64,000 bases of DNA from Microcyclospora pomicola (taxonomy: Eukaryota; Ascomycota; Dothideomycetes; Capnodiales): the NCBI GenBank assembly GCA_002786065.1, contig NHNY01000007.1:248001-312000 (forward strand), read 5' to 3'. Position numbers and translations under genes: made by a program. Shown here one piece after another: positions 59,800 to 64,000 of this stretch. The notes beneath the pieces were generated by a model. That model ran no database searches and was not told the DNA's origin. It worked only from the letters and a program-made list of their open reading frames with translations. Position 1 is the first letter of the stretch, and every line of letters begins with the position of its first letter.

Positions 59800-61650
59800 T
59801 CACTCCTGCTTGGCAAGTACCGGGGCTTGATCGTTGGCCTTCACGTTCCTGTTTGGATTCTCTTTCTTGACCGATCGCCATTCGACCGACAAGCTTCCCA
59901 AAAGAGAAGCACAGCCAAGCGCGATGACTAGATACCACGTTTGAACGACACTTTGGTTGATTGCAAGGACGACTGATTTGGCGTCCTTTTGCGCCACTTG
60001 TGATACGAGCTCTGAAAGGCCGTTGCCCTCAATGGCATGACCCTCCAGCCCAGGGAGCAGTCCGTGAAGCTTGTTGGAGAGTTGATTCGCGAAGATCACC
60101 TGGCCGACTGCAATGAATATGGCAGGACCGACTCCGCCACCGAATTGAAGTAAAGCAATGCCAGAAGAAATGTCTGCGTCTGATAGTACAGTCTGGACTG
60201 CAGTAGATGGTCCGGTGGCCCCTATGCCGTAGCCAATTCCTGCCAGTCCAGTATATATGATAAGCTTAGCGAGTCCGGTGGTGGTACCAAACGTCGTAGC
60301 AAGACCAGCAGCGAGAGGTACCAGTATCGATGCTAGGATCATGAACGGAACATAGTATCCGCAAGCTCCTATAGCGATACCAGCTCCTATTGCCGCAAGT
60401 GTAGCAGCGACGAGATACGGGAGCATCAGCAAGCCACTTTGAGCTGGATTGTACCCACGCACCACTTGATAATAGATGGGCAAATAGTACTCGAATACAT
60501 TACCAGCACTGTTCCAGAGCACGATGAACAAGACACTTGCGGAAACAGTTCGGTGCTTCATGATTCGTACCGGCAAGGCTGCATGATCCCCCCGATGGTG
60601 TAGACTGTAAGCGAAGACGCCGGACAAAACAACAGCGGTGATGAGTAGACCAATTACCTTGCCACTTCCCCAAGAGTATGTTGTCCCAGCCCAGTTAAGA
60701 GCCAAGAAGAGGCAAGTCAGCGCAGGTATGAGGAGTAGATTACTGAGGAAGTCCAGCTGGACGAGCTTCTCGTTGAAGCTCAATTTGCCCACATCACCGG
60801 GTTTAGGTACTTCCCTGTATAGCAAAAACGTCAACAGCAGCGTGACACCTCCGATTGGCAGGTTGATCCAGAAACACCATCGCCAGCCGATGGTCTGCGT
60901 CAGAGCGCCGCCAAGAAGTGGTCCAGCAATACCTGAGAGGCCTTCCACTGCGGCCCACAAGCCCATGATGGTAGGACGCTTGCGAAGAGGCGTGGATTGC
61001 ACGAGTATAAGCATGGCACCGACACTGAGTCCGGCATTACCGATTCCAGCAACAGCTCGCCCGCCCACAAGCATGGACGACGAGACTGCTGTGGCGGAGA
61101 GCAACGAGCCCAGGAAAGATAATGCATTTGCCAGCAGAAACACCCGCTTCACAGAGAAGAGCTTGTATGACTTGCCGTACCTATACCCGAGAACAGAACT
61201 TTAGCACATATTCTTATATAAGCCCGGCCGTATCTATCATCGGTCATAAGCATACAAGAATGAGAATGTGCATGTGCAGAGTCGATATGCAACAGAGTAC
61301 CAGCCAATGTCTGCCACGGTATGGAAGTGATCCGTTATCTGAGGCACGGCGGTGGCCACTATCATCATATCAAGACCACCTAGGATGATAATTCCACCTA
61401 GGTTGATCATGAGCAGCCAGAAACTCAGACCGGTCAGATACTGGGTCTTGTCTGATAAAGCATCGGGCACGTTGTCGTTCATACTGGCGTCGGTTGGCGA
61501 TAGTTGTATTGTCTCAATCGTTGCGCCTTCTGCATGCTTGCCCGCACCGTGAGAGAGCGCTGCGTTTCCATTACTCTCAGACTTCTCGGGTATGTCCTCT
61601 ACTGCTTGTCGCTCAAGACTCTCATTGTTTTTCATGGTGGCGCCAGCCAT
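59800..61650 (-). CDS. MFS drug/toxin efflux transporter, DHA2 (14-TM) type
   Basis: A 591-residue major facilitator of the 14-helix DHA2 family, commonly proton-coupled exporters of drugs, toxins or siderophores. Exons (minus) 61650-61256 and 61180-59800, with a 75 bp phase-2 intron in the loop after helix 2. The ATG at 61650 has A at -3 and G at +4; in-frame ATGs at 61695 and 61635 are alternatives. A hydrophilic N-terminus of about 65 residues precedes LSFWLLMINLGGIIILGGLD. The DHA motifs LDMMIVATAVPQITDHF and DIGWYSVAYRLC, GRAVAGIGNAGLSVGAMLIL and motif C-like GPLLGGALTQTIGWRWCFWI with NLPIGG are all present. The substrate is unknown. It shares a 322 bp divergent promoter with the ADC synthase gene. 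Confidence 0.92.
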
Positions 61651-61972
61651 AGTCCGTCGCTGAGAAGGGCAATGGGCGAAGTGCAAGCCCGACACTAGAG
61701 AATGTCGGCGGATTCGGTGCGTTTTGACATCCGTAGTGGCGACGTGCTCCGACTTTCCGGTACCCTGGTTGGGGAGATAACATTTTCAGTAAGATCGAGA
61801 ACCTCAGAACAGTCAGACAAGTCCCTCACAGAGCTGCAATCTTCATTGCTGATGTGTAAGCTGCTCTCTACCATGAAGAATTGTTGTTCGCAAGAGAAAA
61901 CCAGTCGCTTCTGGCCGTAAGAGGTTCGTCAGATAACAACGACTTCTATCAACCAATACGCACAGTCACTGG
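61651..61972. promoter_or_regulatory. Divergent promoter region, MFS and ADC synthase genes
   Basis: A shared 322 bp upstream region, short enough for coordinated control. I see no motif that can be assigned safely. Confidence 0.45.
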
Positions 61973-64000
61973 ATGTTGCGTCTACTCTTCTTGGACGCTT
62001 ACGACTCATTCTCGAACAACATCGTTGCTCTGCTACAAGGCCGGCTCTCAGCTTCGGTCACATCCATCAAAATACACGATGAACGCTTCGTCCTCAACGA
62101 CGATGCCTTCTTCAGCTTTTTGCAAGCCTTTGACGGCGTGGTTGCTGGCCCCGGACCTGGCCACCCAGCGGACATCAAAGACGTCGGACTGATCGAAAAG
62201 CTCTGGCACCTCCCAGATCATCTTACCGTACCTGTGTTGGGTATCTGTCTTGGCTTTCAGAGCCTCTGTCTCGCTCATGGGGCTGATGTTGTGAGACTGC
62301 GCGAACCCCGACATGGCATGGTGACGCCCATAACCCATTGCGGTAAAGACATCTTCACGAACACAGGCGAACTGGTGGCCACGCAGTACCATTCGCTCCA
62401 TGTACAGGTCCGTAAGCATACACCTGGCCTTTGGGATCCGGTCCTACCGCAGGAAAAACTGATGCCCTTGGCATGGGACCTGAGCGATCGTAGAAATGGG
62501 CCAATACTGATGGCCGCACGGCACTCTCACAAGCCTTTCTGGGGCGTGCAATTCCACCCAGAATCGGTGTGCTCGAACGTTGAAGCACATCGTATGGTAG
62601 AGAGCTGGGGAGCTGCCATCAAGAAATGTCGAAACTTTCGATCCATCGAACCGCCTCCTCCTTTACCGGCACTGGACTATCCCAGGAATGAAAGCAGTCT
62701 GCCAGTGGCTCGTTCACGTGAAACGGATATCGTCAAATGGACGAAAGTAGACCTTGATACAGGGACAACAGCTGCAATGGTCGTGGAAGCTCTACGCGGA
62801 GATTACGAGCCACTGCTCCTCGAGTCTGGCATTCAGAATGGTGTGCTGGTGAATCCTGAGACGGGACGCTACAGCATCATCGGCGTACAAGATCAATCAT
62901 CACTTGGCATTCAATATTCTACATTGACATCTCGTCTTTGCATATTCAAGGAAGGCGAGGTGGTTATGGTCAAGAAAGCAAACGTCGACGAGGTTTTCAG
63001 TGTGCTGGAAGACTTTATGGAACTTCATCGAGCTGTTGAGGGTCCGGTCGATATACCTTTCTGGGGCGGCCTTATTGGGTACCTCTCTTACGAGCTTGGC
63101 CTTGAGACGATCGATGTAGCCCCGTCTGGCGCCAAAGCTTCTCGCCCGGACATGTGCTTTGCATTTGTGGAGCGGAGTGTGGTCATTGATCACAGATTGA
63201 ATCTCGCATACATCCAATCCCTGCGGAGAGATGACGCCGACTGGCTTGTCAGTGTCAAGCAAAAGTTGACGAGTCTTTCGTCGATGAAAGTACAATCCAC
63301 AGCTGCGAGGGATCAGCCACGAGGTACTGTGGTCGCGCAGCCCTCCATGCTAGACTACTGTGACCGAATTGAGTCATGTCAATCTCATCTTCGCGCTGGA
63401 TCATCCTACGAGCTCTGCCTCACCGATCAAACAATGATACACAATCCTATCTGTCCGTGGCAGCTCTACCTTCGATTCAGAGAAACCAATCCAGCTCCCT
63501 TTGGTGCTTATCTACGCCTAGAAAGTATCGACATCGTCGGCAGCAGCCCTGAGCGCTTTCTGTCCTGGGACCGTCAAGGAGCGTGTCAATTCCGCCCCAT
63601 CAAAGGCACGGTCAAGAAGACGCCGGACGCCACACGCGCGCAAGCGGAGCAAATCCTCTCATCACCCAAGGAGCGGGCGGAGAACCTCATGATCGTGGAC
63701 TTGATCCGGCACGATCTGCACGGTGTGCCTGGGTAAGTTTCGCCAGCATTTCCGACACCTCATGCATGAAACTGACACTCAACATCTAGCGTCCGCAATG
63801 TCCAGACTCCGACCCTTATGTCCGTCGAAGAATATCCATCCGTCTACCAGCTAGTCTCCGTCATCTCCGGCGTCCTGCCCACGCCCAGCAGCCGCTTCAG
63901 CGCCCTCGCGCGTTCCTTGCCCCCCGGATCAATGACCGGCGCGCCCAAGAAGCGCTCCTGCGAGCTTCTCCAGCAGCTCGAACGCGGCCTTGCGCGAGGG
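61973..64000 (+). CDS. Aminodeoxychorismate synthase (PABA synthase), 3' end outside the window
   Basis: A bifunctional enzyme making 4-amino-4-deoxychorismate from chorismate and glutamine, the first step to p-aminobenzoate and folate. Exon 1 is 61973-63732; a 57 bp phase-2 intron (63733-63789) follows, and exon 2 runs off the window. The N-terminal class I glutamine amidotransferase (PabA part) starts LLFLDAYDSFSNNIVALLQG and has the triad Cys92 (GICLGFQSL), His195 and Glu197 (GVQFHPESV). The chorismate-binding PabB part follows, with GLIGYLSYELGLE, SSYELCLTDQ and PERFLSWDR. It has PIKGT at 542-546 with Lys544, the ADC synthase signature (anthranilate synthases have PIAGT). SMTGAPKKR lies near the window edge. 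This is the usual fused form in fungi. Confidence 0.94.

Overview
The window is chromosomal DNA of a filamentous ascomycete (Pezizomycotina, perhaps Dothideomycetes; the class is a guess from gene content and style). The evidence is many short introns (mostly 50-75 bp, GTRNGT...CTRAC...YAG), an NADH-type glutamate synthase of fungal layout, a class II hydrophobin, an ascomycete-type multicopper oxidase, a histidine acid phosphatase, and single-copy fungal genes such as CHS7, ELP5, CHZ1, CTF4 and SFT1. I see no transposon, LTR element, rRNA, tRNA or CRISPR array. Exon junctions were placed by hand from splice consensus, reading frame and family alignment from memory; none has been checked against RNA.

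Layout. 1-12 kb: 3' part of a laccase-like oxidase (+), an HhH-GPD DNA-glycosylase-like protein (-), an HLTF/Rad5-type HIRAN-SNF2-RING translocase (+), a zinc-independent MDR oxidoreductase (+), and a YoaK/DUF1275 membrane protein (+). 12-20 kb: a secreted phytase-like acid phosphatase (-), a Ysc84-type SYLF-SH3 protein (-) divergent from a Qc-SNARE (SFT1-like, +), and an ArfGAP (-). 20-27 kb: the large GLT1 gene (-), preceded by 3.1 kb without a recognisable gene. 30-38 kb: CHZ1 (-) divergent from CTF4/Mcl1 (+), and a YAG7-like RGG protein (-) divergent from ESS2/DGCR14 (+), with a possible unrecognised gene (-) converging on ESS2. 39-44 kb: a KDM4-type JmjN-JmjC-ePHD histone demethylase (+). 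46-51 kb: hydrophobin, dihydropyrimidinase-like amidohydrolase and CHS7-like chaperone (all +). 51-57 kb: a chromodomain protein with three CCCH zinc fingers (+), then ELP5 (-). 58-64 kb: an SDR-fold protein lacking its catalytic residues (-), a 14-TM MFS transporter (-), and, divergent from it, the 5' part of a bifunctional aminodeoxychorismate synthase (+).

Most genes are housekeeping: replication and chromatin (CTF4, CHZ1, KDM4, the translocase), RNA (ESS2, YAG7, ELP5), trafficking and cell wall (SFT1, ArfGAP, Ysc84, CHS7), and nitrogen or folate metabolism (GLT1, dihydropyrimidinase, ADC synthase). The secreted group (laccase, phosphatase, hydrophobin) is the accessory part. The items most worth a second look are the chromodomain-CCCH protein and the coding-like tail beyond its TGA, the SDR that has lost Ser, Tyr and Lys, a stop-free 54 bp intron in the demethylase gene, a pair of ACGCGT boxes before CTF4, and a CACGTGGG site before the phosphatase.
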